Positions 1 to 7,981 of a DNA stretch of 64,000 nt are shown in pieces. The stretch lies in NCBI RefSeq assembly GCF_007859935.1, contig NZ_SJPO01000003.1:206827-270826 (forward strand), written 5' to 3'. The position numbers and the translations under genes are program-made. The DNA is from Posidoniimonas polymericola (GTDB lineage: Bacteria; Planctomycetota; Planctomycetia; Pirellulales; Lacipirellulaceae). Each line of letters starts with the position of its first letter. Within the stretch, counting starts at the first letter, position 1. The notes under the pieces were generated by a model. The model worked only from the letters and a program-made list of their open reading frames with translations, ran no database searches and was not told the DNA's origin.

Positions 1-761
1 TGCTGCTGCCGGGCTGGCTCAAGCTGCCCGACGGCGGCTTCGGTTGGATCTTCGGCTTCACCGCGTTGGCGTTCCTGGCGTCGGGCAGCATGCTGCTGTT
101 CACCAGGGAGGCGCCCGACCGGCTGACCGAGCCCCCCACCAAGCCGCTGCAGAAGTTTGTCGACGCCTGGCGCGTGGTGCGTGATGACCCGCGGGCGCGG
201 CCGGTGGCGATCCTCTCCGGGCTGGTGTGCTTCAACTTCATGCTGTTCCCGCACTACCAGTCGCTCTACCCGAGGCGGCCGGGCGGCACGGTGGTCGACT
301 ACCTAGGTGAGATCATGCTGTGGGTCTGCGTGCAGAACGCGGCGACCGCGGTGGTCAGCCTGGTCGCGGGGCCGCTGGCCGACTGGATGGGAAACCGCGC
401 CGCGCTGCGGTGCTCGACGCTCGGACTGGCGAGCGGGCCGCTGATCGCGCTGCTGCTGGCCCAGGCGTCGCCGGAGGCGGCCCGCGAGCAATTCTACCTG
501 GTGTTCATGCCGCTCGGGTTCATGCCGGTTACCATCAAGCTGCTGATGAACTACACGCTCGAGGCCGCGCCCGACGACGATCACCCGCAGTACGTCGCGG
601 CGATCGGGATGTGCATCGCCATGCCGGTGATCGTCGGCGCGCCGGTGGTGGGCTACCTGGTGGGCCGGTTCGGCGCCGCGCCGGTGTTCATCGGCGGGCT
701 AGCAGTGCTGCTGCTCGCGTTCCTGCAGAGCCTGCGGCTGCCAGAGCCACGGCACGGGTAG
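1..761 (+). CDS. MFS-type membrane transporter, C-terminal part (runs off the window start)
   Basis: The frame is open from base 3 to a TAG at 759-761, so only the last ~252 residues are present. Several hydrophobic helices alternate with short charged loops; the loop RFGAAP after the helix ending GYLVG resembles the conserved inter-helix loops of major facilitator transporters. The last helix is followed by a short basic tail ending in RHG, so the C-terminus is intact. No substrate can be read from this part. A non-AUG codon at 66 is an internal leucine, not a likely start. The next gene starts 138 bp downstream and is functionally unrelated. Confidence 0.7.
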   Translation, partial: LLPGWLKLPDGGFGWIFGFTALAFLASGSMLLFTREAPDRLTEPPTKPLQKFVDAWRVVRDDPRARPVAILSGLVCFNFMLFPHYQSLYPRRPGGTVVDYLGEIMLWVCVQNAATAVVSLVAGPLADWMGNRAALRCSTLGLASGPLIALLLAQASPEAAREQFYLVFMPLGFMPVTIKLLMNYTLEAAPDDDHPQYVAAIGMCIAMPVIVGAPVVGYLVGRFGAAPVFIGGLAVLLLAFLQSLRLPEPRHG

Positions 762-899
762 GCGCTAGATGCGAGGCGCAGCGCGCTGGAAAAAGGTCGA
801 CACGGCGCGCCACCCAACTGCCATTCCGCCGCGCCGGAGATTCTGGGATACTCCCCGCCCGCTGTAGATTGCCCAGCCCTCCGCGACTCTCAACCACGC

Positions 900-2105
900 A
901 TGAACATCTTCTTCTCCGTTGGCGAGCCCTCGGGCGACCTGCACGGCGCGAACCTGATCCGCGAGCTCAAGCAGCGGCGGCCCGATTGGAAGATGGTCGG
1001 CTACGGCGGTCCACGGATGCAGCAGGCGGGCTGCGAGTTGCACACCGACCTGACGCAGTTTGCCGTGATGTGGCTGCTGCAGGTAATCCTCAACTACCAC
1101 AAGTTCCGCGCGCTGGTGAAGCGGGCCGAGCGGTACTTTGCCGAACAAAGCCCCGACGCGGTCGTGCTGATTGATTACCCGGGCTTCAACTGGCACATCG
1201 CCAAGGCGGCCAAGAAGCACGGTGTGCCGGTCTTCTACTACGGGGCTCCCCAGCTGTGGGGCTGGGCCGGCTGGCGGGTCAAGAAGATGCGCCGCTGGGT
1301 CGACCACGTGCTGGTGAAGCTGCCGTTCGAGGAGCCGTGGTATCGCGACCGCGGCTGCAACGCGACCTACCTCGGCCACCCCTACTTTGACGAGCTGCGC
1401 GCGCAACAACTCGACCAAGATTTTGTGAGGAAGCGGCGGGCCTCCGGTCCGCTGGTAACGATCCTGCCGGGCTCCCGAACCCAAGAGGTACGCTCCAACC
1501 TGGCGGCTCAGCTCCAGGCGGCCGAGAAGGTCAGGCAGTCCACCCCCGGGGTGCGGTTTGCGGTCGCGGTGTTCAAGCAGTCGCAGGTCGCGTTGGTCGA
1601 GACCGAGTTGGCCAAGTCGGGCGTTGAGGCCGAGGTGCACGTCGGCCGCACGCCCGAGCTGATCCACGCCGCGACCTGCTGCCTGGCGGTGTCGGGCTCG
1701 GTGTCGCTGGAGCTGCTGTTCCACACCAAGCCGACCGCGATCGTGTACCAGGTGTCGCCGCTGGCGTTCTTCGTGCAGAAGTTCTTCCGCCGCGTGCGCT
1801 ACATCACGCTGGTCAACCTGCTGACGGCCGACGAGCTGTTCCCCGCGGAGGTTGGCGTGTACGACCCCGAGGACCCGCGCGACGCGCACGTCCTGATGCC
1901 AGAGTACCTGACCTGCCAGGACCCGACCGACAAGCTGGCCCGCCACCTCACGCACTGGCTCACCGACGACGACGCGCGGGACGCGCTGGTGGCCCGCATG
2001 GCGGTGCTCAAGGAGCAGATCGGCCGGGGCGGGGCCTCGGTCCGTGCGGCGGAGTACGTCGTTAACACGCTCGACCCCTCCGGCGGCCTGCGCGAGGCGG
2101 CCTAG
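900..2105 (+). CDS. lpxB: Lipid-A-disaccharide synthase
   Basis: Inner-membrane-associated GT19 glycosyltransferase that joins UDP-2,3-diacylglucosamine to lipid X to form the lipid A disaccharide. At 401 residues it has the usual family length. The N-terminus MNIFFSVGEPSGDLHGANLI is the LpxB signature, followed by GYGGPRMQQAG; the second half has LPGSRTQEV and a C-terminal nucleotide-binding part with SGSVSLELL. ATG at 900 is the natural start because homologues begin with this first beta strand. Its presence implies lipid A synthesis and hence a Gram-negative-type outer membrane. No other lpx gene is next to it, which is common in planctomycetes. Confidence 0.95.
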   Translation: MNIFFSVGEPSGDLHGANLIRELKQRRPDWKMVGYGGPRMQQAGCELHTDLTQFAVMWLLQVILNYHKFRALVKRAERYFAEQSPDAVVLIDYPGFNWHIAKAAKKHGVPVFYYGAPQLWGWAGWRVKKMRRWVDHVLVKLPFEEPWYRDRGCNATYLGHPYFDELRAQQLDQDFVRKRRASGPLVTILPGSRTQEVRSNLAAQLQAAEKVRQSTPGVRFAVAVFKQSQVALVETELAKSGVEAEVHVGRTPELIHAATCCLAVSGSVSLELLFHTKPTAIVYQVSPLAFFVQKFFRRVRYITLVNLLTADELFPAEVGVYDPEDPRDAHVLMPEYLTCQDPTDKLARHLTHWLTDDDARDALVARMAVLKEQIGRGGASVRAAEYVVNTLDPSGGLREAA

Positions 2106-2242
2106 TACGTCTTTCCTATCACTGGTTCCGGCGCGACACCGTCGTGTGCGGACCAACCGGCCTGGGTTCAGGAGCGTTGTTTGCGCCACGGGCGCTAGCC
2201 GTCGCGCTACGACTGCCCGCGTGCATCGGCTATCATCGTGCC

Positions 2243-2974
2243 ATGATCCTCGCCGAACCAAGCCCCACGCCCGCCGACCTCCACTTCCGCCTGTTTGGCT
2301 TCCCGGTGAGGGTGCACCCGTTCTTCTGGCTGATCTGCCTGCTGCTGAGCGGCGGCGGCGAGCCACGCTCGGTGCTGATCTGGATCGTCGCGGTGTTTGC
2401 CTCGATCGTCGTGCACGAACTGGGGCACGCGTTTGCTCAGCGACACTACGGCGGCCGGTCGCGGATTGTGCTGTACGGCATGGGAGGGCTGGCGATCGGC
2501 GAAGGGGTGCGCGACACGCCGTGGCGGCAGGTGCTGATTTCGCTGGCCGGCCCGTTCGCCGGCTTCCTGCTCGCGACCCTGCTGTATCTGCTGCTGGTAG
2601 CGACCGGCGTGCCCGCCGAGGTGCGGTTCACCCCCCTGCCTCGGGTGGTGGTGGCGCAGATCGACAGCCTGTTTGCTAACGAGCTGCTACGCAATCTGTT
2701 CTACATCAACATCATGTGGGGCATCCTCAACCTGGCGCCGATCTACCCGCTGGACGGGGGGCGGGTATCGCGCGAGCTGTTCACGATGTGGCTGCCCCCG
2801 CACCGCGGGGTGATCGCTTCGCTGTGGGTTTCGGTGCTCTGTGCGGTCGCGCTGGGCGGCTACCTGTTTACGTTGGGCGGCGGCCTGTGGTCGTTGCTCC
2901 TCTTCGGCATGCTCGCCTACAACAACTACCAGATGCTGCAGGCCTACCAGTCGTCGCGCGGCGGTCGATGGTAA
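2243..2974 (+). CDS. Site-2 protease (M50) family membrane metalloprotease
   Basis: Intramembrane zinc metalloprotease homologue of 243 residues. The zinc motif HELGH is at about residues 58-62 within a hydrophobic helix, and the second motif NLAPIYPLDGGR, with the third zinc ligand Asp, is near residue 169. Several further hydrophobic segments flank them. ATG at 2243 was chosen over an upstream GTG at 2144 because the intervening 33 residues are low-complexity and the family begins just before the first helix (FPVRVHPFFW). Such short M50 proteins (Rv-type and SpoIVFB-like) often lack PDZ or CBS domains, as here. The substrate is unknown. Confidence 0.88.
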   Translation: MILAEPSPTPADLHFRLFGFPVRVHPFFWLICLLLSGGGEPRSVLIWIVAVFASIVVHELGHAFAQRHYGGRSRIVLYGMGGLAIGEGVRDTPWRQVLISLAGPFAGFLLATLLYLLLVATGVPAEVRFTPLPRVVVAQIDSLFANELLRNLFYINIMWGILNLAPIYPLDGGRVSRELFTMWLPPHRGVIASLWVSVLCAVALGGYLFTLGGGLWSLLLFGMLAYNNYQMLQAYQSSRGGRW

Positions 2975-3718
2975 CGCGTCGCGCGGCGTGTCAGCGCGCT
3001 GCGTTGCGCAGTCAAAGTGGAACACGGCGATCGTTCTGGCTAACTTTAGCCTAAAATTTCCAAAAATTTTTTGGGCTCGTTTCGCGCGTTCAAAACGGCT
3101 CTGTGTAGCGCGCTCGCAAGCCTCGCTACGCGTCGTGGTTGGTTGTCTCGCAACGCGAACGATTGCCACGCCCGCGCGCCGTGGACGACGGTCGCGCGTC
3201 GTTGAAGGGTCGGTGCGCGCGAGAAGCGCTGTCGTGCGTTGCGGTGGAAACGAGCTGGAATTGCCGGTGTTTTTTGCACGCCGTCGCTTGCGAGAGTCTT
3301 TCCCAGGGCATCGTCGCGGCCGGTTGCGCTAGGTTGCTTCACAGCCGATCCGCGACGCGGCTGGTTTGGCTTGCGCGTCACGCGCTGTGTCGGGCAGCGT
3401 AGCGCAACAAGGCGCGCGGCGGGTCGTTGTGTCGCGTTCGCGTTGGCCTTGGTCGCGCCGCGCACGGCATTTTTTCGATCAAAACATGTTGCACAATAAG
3501 AAGTAATTCGTACAACTACCGGCAGTACGTTGCCGAGGTTTGTCAAGGACAACTGCACAACAAGTAAACGACAACGAAGTCTGCTGCTTGGCTGTGTGTC
3601 GATGAACCCTGGTGGATCGCCCTGGATGGGTCGATCCCTTTGTCAAGGACGGCCGCCGCCGCACGAGTACTTGCGACGTGGCGGTGGGGCGTCTTGTCTC
3701 TTTTAAGGAGGAGTTGCT
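2975..3718. other. Long gene-free leader upstream of the lysine-rich protein gene
   Basis: No credible gene on either strand; apparent frames have random Arg/Ser/Ala-rich translations. The stretch is unusually rich in CG and GCGC steps, with an AT-rich patch at about 3042-3076 (runs of A and T around AAAATTTCCAAAAATTTTTT). A 12-bp direct repeat TTTGTCAAGGAC lies at 3539-3550 and 3639-3650, exactly 100 bp apart and ending 68 bp before the downstream start. A short hairpin (GGATCG/CGATCC) lies between at about 3613-3636. This probably carries the promoter and regulatory sites of the gene at 3719. Confidence 0.5.
3705..3713 (+). promoter_or_regulatory. Strong Shine-Dalgarno site for the lysine-rich protein
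   Basis: AAGGAGGAG ends five bases before the GTG at 3719. It is among the best matches to the anti-SD sequence in the window, fixes the GTG as the start, and suggests high expression. Confidence 0.8.
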
Positions 3719-3997
3719 GTGGCCAAGAAGAAGAAGAAGGTCGCCAAGAAGAAGGCGGCGCCGAAGAAGAAGAAGGTAGCCAAGAAGAAGACGGCCAAGA
3801 AGAAGGTCGCCAAGAAGAAGACCAAGAAGAAGGTCGCCAAGAAGAAGAAGGCTAAGAAGAAGGTAGCCAAGAAGAAGAAGGCTAAGAAGAAGGTAGCCAA
3901 GAAGAAGACGGCCAAGAAGAAGGTCGCCAAGAAGAAGGCCAAGAAGAAGGTCGCTAAGAAGAAGACCAAGAAGAAGACGGCCAAGAAGAAGAAGTAA
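3719..3997 (+). CDS. Very lysine-rich histone H1-like DNA-binding protein
   Basis: A 92-residue protein in which 60 residues are lysine; the rest are Ala, Val and Thr, with one Pro and the initiator Met. It is built of short blocks such as VAKKK, TAKKK and AKKK, like the C-terminal tails of eukaryotic histone H1 and the bacterial H1-like proteins (Hc1/Hc2, AlgP). No globular domain is present, so it probably acts by charge on DNA or RNA in the nucleoid. GTG start with a perfect SD. Almost all lysines use AAG. A convergent terminator lies just downstream. An opposite-strand frame over the same bases, reading as Phe/Leu repeats, is an artefact of the AAG runs. Confidence 0.85.
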   Translation: MAKKKKKVAKKKAAPKKKKVAKKKTAKKKVAKKKTKKKVAKKKKAKKKVAKKKKAKKKVAKKKTAKKKVAKKKAKKKVAKKKTKKKTAKKKK

Positions 3998-4070
3998 GGC
4001 CGCGGCGTTGTCCCGAACGCCACGCGCCCTTCCTGATTGGCCCTTCGCCAGTTTGGTCGCTGAAACAACG

Positions 4071-4109
4071 AAAAAAGGCCGGTCCCGCCCTGCGGCGCCG
4101 GCCTTTATT
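4071..4109. terminator. Bidirectional rho-independent terminator between the lysine-rich gene and mrp
   Basis: Stem AAAGGCCGG (4074-4082) pairs with CCGGCCTTT (4098-4106), with A-rich sequence before and T-rich sequence after, so it can work on both strands. It sits between two convergent genes. Confidence 0.75.
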
Positions 4110-4124
4110 CGTGCGCCCCCTATC

Positions 4125-4206
4125 GGTGGGCCCTCTGATGGTGGGCCCTCTGATGGTGGGCCCTCTGTTGGTGGGCCCTCTGTTGGTGGGCCCTCTGTTG
4201 GTGGGG
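4125..4206. repeat. 15-bp tandem repeat, five copies plus a partial
   Basis: The unit GGTGGGCCCTCTGNT occurs at 4125, 4140, 4155, 4170 and 4185, followed by a partial GGTGGGG. The first two units have A and the last three T at the variable position. Each contains the palindrome GGGCCC. It lies in the convergent intergenic space after the terminator and is not in a credible gene. Confidence 0.9.
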
Positions 4207-4262
4207 TGGGCGTCGCCAGCCGCGCAGCGCGGCCAAGCAGGCCACCAGCCAACTGCACCGGC

Positions 4263-5336
4263 CTACAGCACGGGCAGCGACGGCATCGCCGGGGCCTGCT
4301 CGTGCTGACGCGCGATGTTGCGGACCATCTGCCGGGCGATCTGCTCGAAGCCCTGCGCCGTTTCCTGGTCGGTCAGGTTGCCGGCGGTCTGGCCGTCGTC
4401 GCCGCGCTGGCGGATGCCGATGTTGATCGGCAGCTCGCCGAGGAACGGGACCGACAGCTCCTCGGCCTTGGCCCGCGCGCCGCCCGTGCCGAAGATGTCG
4501 TACCGCTTGTTGTTGTCGGGGCAGAGGAAGTAGCTCATGTTCTCGACAATCCCCAGGAGCGGGATCTTCACCTTGCGGAACATGGCGATCGCCTTGACCG
4601 CGTCCAAGAGCGCGACCTCCTGCGGCGTGCAGACCACCACCGCGCCGGTCAGCGGCAGCAGCTGCGAGAGCGTCAACGCGATGTCGCCGGTGCCCGGGGG
4701 CATGTCGATCACTAGGTAGTCGAGGTCGCCCCAGTCGGTGTCCTTGAGGAACTGCGTGATCGCGCCGTGCAGCATCGGTCCACGCCACACGACCGCCTCT
4801 TCTTTGGGGACCAGGAAGCCCATGCTCATCACCCGCAGCCCGTCCTTCTCGACCGGCTGCAGCCGCTTGTCGATGGCGGTGGGGCGGTCGTCGGTTCCCA
4901 GCAGGTGCGGCACGCTCGGACCGTAGACGTCGGCGTCCATCAGGCCGACCTTCGAGCCCGCCTTGCTGAGCGCCAGGGCGATTGAGGTCGAGACCGTGCT
5001 CTTGCCGACGCCCCCCTTGCCGGAGCCGACCGCGATCACGTTCTTGGCCCGCAGCCCGATCTGGCCGATCGGCTCGGCCGGGCGGTCGTGCTCGACCGCC
5101 TCGACCTGGATGTCGGTCCCGGCCGGCAGCCGCTCGGCGAGGAAGTCGCGGCAGTGCTGGGTCACCTCGTCGCGGAGGATCGCGGCCCAACTAGTCAGGC
5201 CGAGCTTCACGGCGACCTTGCCATCGGCGGCTTGGACATCGTGGAGTTGTTCGAGCTGCGTGACGCTGCGGCCCGTTTCGGGGTCCTTGAAGTCGGCAAG
5301 CAGGTTGCGGACAGAATCGCTCGAGAGGTCAGGCAT
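4263..5336 (-). CDS. mrp: Mrp/NBP35-family iron-sulfur cluster carrier ATPase
   Basis: A 357-residue cytosolic P-loop ATPase of the Mrp/ApbC family, which bind and deliver Fe-S clusters. An N-terminal MIP18/DUF59-type domain (~5-85) precedes the ATPase domain; the deviant Walker A GSGKGGVGKST is at 104-114, and VIDMPPGTGD and the family signature ENMSYF follow. The usual CxxC that bridges the cluster in the dimer is not complete: here the segment reads FLCPDNNKRYDIFG, with one Cys only. ATG at 5336 was chosen because the DUF59 domain begins there and the upstream reading is low-complexity. It is the last gene of a likely three-gene minus-strand unit, 44 bp after the previous stop. Confidence 0.92.
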   Translation of the reverse strand: MPDLSSDSVRNLLADFKDPETGRSVTQLEQLHDVQAADGKVAVKLGLTSWAAILRDEVTQHCRDFLAERLPAGTDIQVEAVEHDRPAEPIGQIGLRAKNVIAVGSGKGGVGKSTVSTSIALALSKAGSKVGLMDADVYGPSVPHLLGTDDRPTAIDKRLQPVEKDGLRVMSMGFLVPKEEAVVWRGPMLHGAITQFLKDTDWGDLDYLVIDMPPGTGDIALTLSQLLPLTGAVVVCTPQEVALLDAVKAIAMFRKVKIPLLGIVENMSYFLCPDNNKRYDIFGTGGARAKAEELSVPFLGELPINIGIRQRGDDGQTAGNLTDQETAQGFEQIARQMVRNIARQHEQAPAMPSLPVL

Positions 5337-5380
5337 CGTGGGCAGGGCAGGGTGGGTGGGGGAAACCGTGGTCGATCTGG

Positions 5381-5878
5381 TCACCCTACCGGCCACGGTT
5401 CCGCTTGCCAAGGCAGCCGCCGCCAGACGCGCTCGGTTGGCCACATATGGTCGGAAGCAGACAGGCGCCGCTCGAGGTCGCGGGACGCCAGGTCGAGCGA
5501 ACGCCGGACCGCCGACAGCAGCGGGGCGAGCCGGCGGGGGGAGTCGACCGTCAGGCAGGCTCCGGCCTCGAGGGCGGCCAGGCCCAGGTCGTCGCGGGCG
5601 AGTGGGTCGGCGATGCTGGTTGCGGAGATCAACGCCGCGGCCGCAAGGTTCGGCCGCCGGCGTAGGTCCTGGAGCTGACGCAGCGCGGCCAGGGCGTTGT
5701 CGCGTCGGAGCTCGATCGCCACAAACACCGCCGCGTGCGCGGCAATGTCGTTGACGGGCAGCGGCGATACCCGGCGGACCAGCGGCCGCGGGCCGGGCTC
5801 CCTGCGGAGCCGCGCGGCGACCGCGGCGGTCCACCGCTCGCCCTGCTCGTCGATCAGCAGCCAGCTTGGGTCAGTCAC
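5381..5878 (-). CDS. Receiver-like hypothetical protein, partner of the upstream regulator
   Basis: A 165-residue protein starting with GTG at 5878, so its first bases overlap the stop of the upstream regulator gene by 8 bp; translational coupling is likely. The alternating hydrophobic strands and helices (VFVAIEL, LAAAALISAT, LGLAALEAGACLTV, then a helix of ~20 residues) resemble the last three strand-helix units of a response-regulator receiver domain. I see no clear phosphoacceptor Asp or conserved Lys, so if it is a receiver it is degenerate. The assignment is by fold pattern only and is tentative; hypothetical protein is the safe name. Confidence 0.6.
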   Translation of the reverse strand: MTDPSWLLIDEQGERWTAAVAARLRREPGPRPLVRRVSPLPVNDIAAHAAVFVAIELRRDNALAALRQLQDLRRRPNLAAAALISATSIADPLARDDLGLAALEAGACLTVDSPRRLAPLLSAVRRSLDLASRDLERRLSASDHMWPTERVWRRLPWQAEPWPVG

Positions 5879-7226
5879 CGCTGTCTCCCGGTTGCTTTTT
5901 GTCCGGGTCGTGCAGGCCGAGGCTCTCGAGCCGCCGGTAGAACCGCTGACGGGTCAGGCCCAGCAGCCGGGCCGCCTCGGCGCGGTTTCCGGACGCCTTG
6001 GCGAGGGCCCGCTCGACGAGCTCGCGTTCGATCCGGCCGAGGAACTCATCGAGGTCGATCTCGACGCGTGGGTCGCCGCTCAGGCCGGCGGCCAACGCCG
6101 CGTGCCGCACAACAGTCGGCAGGTGATCGGCGGTGATCTCGGCGGCCGTGGCGTCTTGGCTCAGGCACTTGGCGTGGGCAGAGGCGACTGCCTCGGCTAG
6201 CTGCCCGGCGCCGTGGGGCCAGTCGTACATCGCCAGCAGGTCAAGCGTCTCGGTGGCGACCCGGCCGACGCGGGCGCCGGACGCGGCGTTGGCGCGTTCG
6301 ACGTAGAACTGCGCGAGCATCGGCAGGTCGGAGATCCGGTCGGCGAGCGGCGGGCACTCGATCACCACCGCCCCGACCAGTGGCAGCAGCGTAGCTTCGA
6401 GCGCCGCGGGCCGGGCGGAGAGGGTCGCGAGCAGCCGCTTCGGCCTGGCGGCGAGCAGCCGCGTCGCGAGCAGCTGCTGGGTGGGCGGGTCGGCGGCGTC
6501 GGCCTGCAGCAGCACAACGGTGCTGGACGACAGCTGCTCGCGGTGTTGGTCGAGCACCGCGGCGGCGGATTCGCTGTCGAGCCGCGCGCAGTCGATCGGC
6601 AGCAACCGGATCTGGGTGTCGTGCGCGCCGTGGTGGATCGCCCTGGCGATGGCGGCGGCGTCGGCGCCGCAGGCCGACACCACCGACGCGCCGACCGGGG
6701 TGCGGCTCGCGAGGTCGAACTGCGTCCGCATCAGCCGCGCGGCGGGGCTGTCGCCGAGCAGGATCGCGGTGGCGTCGGCCTCGGCGACGCCGCGTCGGAA
6801 GCGGCGGATGTCGCGGTGCAGCTCGTCCTCGCTCGGCTCGTTGGTAATCGACGCCGCGAGCTGCTGCGGCGTGAGGTCGAACTCCTCCAGCACGCCGACG
6901 ACGGCCCGCTGCGTGGCCTCGCCCGCCAGCGAGAAGAACCGCGCCCGGCGGTGACGCAGGCGACCGTGCTGCCCCATGACCGACAGCGTCCCCTCGGACG
7001 CCGTTTGCTGGAACGCGGCGGGCGGCGGGCAGAGCCCGGTCAGCGGCCCCGACCCGTCCACCGGGCCCGGCTCGCTGTGGTACGCCACCCGGCGGCCGAC
7101 GACCGACGCCTCGGGCAGGCAGACCCACTCGCACAATGCGGCGTTCGCGTACGCCACAACGCCACCGGCGCCCACCGCGTAGGCGGGCGTGGCGGACGAG
7201 TCGAACAGATGCCGTAGGTCTTGCAT
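5871..7226 (-). CDS. PAS-containing regulator with degenerate sigma-54 AAA+ domain and Fis-type HTH
   Basis: A 451-residue protein with the order of an NtrC-type activator: PAS-like N-terminus (~5-110), a central region (~165-395) and a C-terminal Fis-type helix-turn-helix (~400-440, with GNRAEAARLLGLTRQRFYRRL). The central region keeps the outline (IECPPLADRISDLPMLAQFY matches the usual LPPLRER.DI.LL) but the Walker A position reads SACGADAAAI instead of GESGTGKE, no Walker B Asp-Glu is visible, and the GAFTGA loop for sigma-54 contact is absent. It should therefore not hydrolyse ATP or activate sigma-54; it more likely acts as a plain DNA-binding regulator. First gene of the likely unit with 5381-5878 and mrp. 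Confidence 0.8.
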   Translation of the reverse strand: MQDLRHLFDSSATPAYAVGAGGVVAYANAALCEWVCLPEASVVGRRVAYHSEPGPVDGSGPLTGLCPPPAAFQQTASEGTLSVMGQHGRLRHRRARFFSLAGEATQRAVVGVLEEFDLTPQQLAASITNEPSEDELHRDIRRFRRGVAEADATAILLGDSPAARLMRTQFDLASRTPVGASVVSACGADAAAIARAIHHGAHDTQIRLLPIDCARLDSESAAAVLDQHREQLSSSTVVLLQADAADPPTQQLLATRLLAARPKRLLATLSARPAALEATLLPLVGAVVIECPPLADRISDLPMLAQFYVERANAASGARVGRVATETLDLLAMYDWPHGAGQLAEAVASAHAKCLSQDATAAEITADHLPTVVRHAALAAGLSGDPRVEIDLDEFLGRIERELVERALAKASGNRAEAARLLGLTRQRFYRRLESLGLHDPDKKQPGDSGD

Positions 7227-7328
7227 CGCGCTGGGGCGGGTTGGGGGCGGAGACCAGCAGCGCCGGCCGTCCCCGATTGTAACCAGCCGCCGCGGCCTCC
7301 GCCCGCGGGCGGCGGCCGTTACGCAAAC

Positions 7329-7359
7329 AGCCCCGGCCTTGCTGCAAGGCCGGGGCTTT
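7329..7359 (-). terminator. Rho-independent terminator after the small secreted protein gene
   Basis: Stem AGCCCCGGCCTT (7329-7340) pairs with AAGGCCGGGGCT (7346-7357) around a five-base loop, followed on the plus side by TTT. It lies about 30 bp beyond the stop of the minus-strand gene at 7389. Confidence 0.75.
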
Positions 7360-7388
7360 GTGGTGTGCGTTCGCGTTTCAACCCTGGA

Positions 7389-7712
7389 TCAAAAGACGTC
7401 CAGGTTGAAGTGGGCGCCCTGGTGGTAGCGGCGGGCGCTCGGGTAGTAGTTGTGCCAGCGGCGGTTGTACACCGGGATCCGCATCTCCGGCGGGTAGCGG
7501 TGGTACAGGCTGTCCGCGCTGCGGTAGTACTCGCTGCCCCAGTAGTTCTGGGGGTAGTACACGTACGGGTAGTGGTAGAAGCGTTCCCAGTCGGTGGTGC
7601 TGGCAGTTCCGCCCCATGCGCGACCATAGGCCTGTTGGGCCTCGGCGCGCTCAGAAGCCACGCCCGCCAGCACCGCCGCGACGAACGCGGCTGCTAAGAT
7701 CCTGCGGATCAT
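7389..7712 (-). CDS. Small secreted Tyr-rich protein, function unknown
   Basis: A 107-residue protein with a clear signal peptide (MIRR, then a hydrophobic Ala/Val stretch, cleavage probably after AEA). The mature part is rich in Tyr, Arg, His and Trp (FYHYPYVYYPQNYWG), a pattern seen in small exported planctomycete proteins. ATG at 7712 is preferred over one ten codons upstream because GAGGGGGG (7721-7728) lies eight bases before it. Divergent from the lipoprotein gene at 7982; a terminator follows. No function can be assigned. Confidence 0.75.
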   Translation of the reverse strand: MIRRILAAAFVAAVLAGVASERAEAQQAYGRAWGGTASTTDWERFYHYPYVYYPQNYWGSEYYRSADSLYHRYPPEMRIPVYNRRWHNYYPSARRYHQGAHFNLDVF

Positions 7713-7971
7713 CAGAAATTCCCCCCTCGACAAATGATTCACCTGGACGCGGCGCGCGGCCTTGGCTGTGAGAAAGCATCGACCGCCCGGGCAATTGGAA
7801 TTGAGGGAAAATCCGGCACAACCGCTACAATCGACGGGGCCGGGCGCTGATGGCCGATCAAAGAGGTCCGCTCACGCGTCCGTTGTGTTTCGAGGATTGC
7901 TAGCTCGCATTGGGCGTTGGGACGGGCAGGCTTAGAATCGGACCGTGTCAGACCGTGTCGATCCCGTCCGC

Positions 7972-7977
7972 GGAGGT
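7972..7977 (+). promoter_or_regulatory. Shine-Dalgarno site that fixes the start of the ChaN/EreA-like gene
   Basis: GGAGGT lies four bases before GTG at 7982 and decides this start over the upstream codons in the same frame. Confidence 0.75.
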
Positions 7978-7981
7978 AAGT

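Noticed and set aside
765-2366. 533-residue minus-strand frame over lpxB
   Set aside because: LpxB is unambiguous on the plus strand; the antisense product is Arg/Val/Leu-rich without domains.
3703-4068. Minus-strand frame reading as Phe-Leu-Ala repeats, like a multi-pass membrane protein
   Set aside because: It is the mirror of the AAG/GCC runs of the lysine-rich gene, which has a perfect SD.
6213-7217. 334-residue plus-strand frame over the PAS regulator
   Set aside because: Antisense to a gene with intact HTH and PAS parts; Arg/Gly-rich translation.
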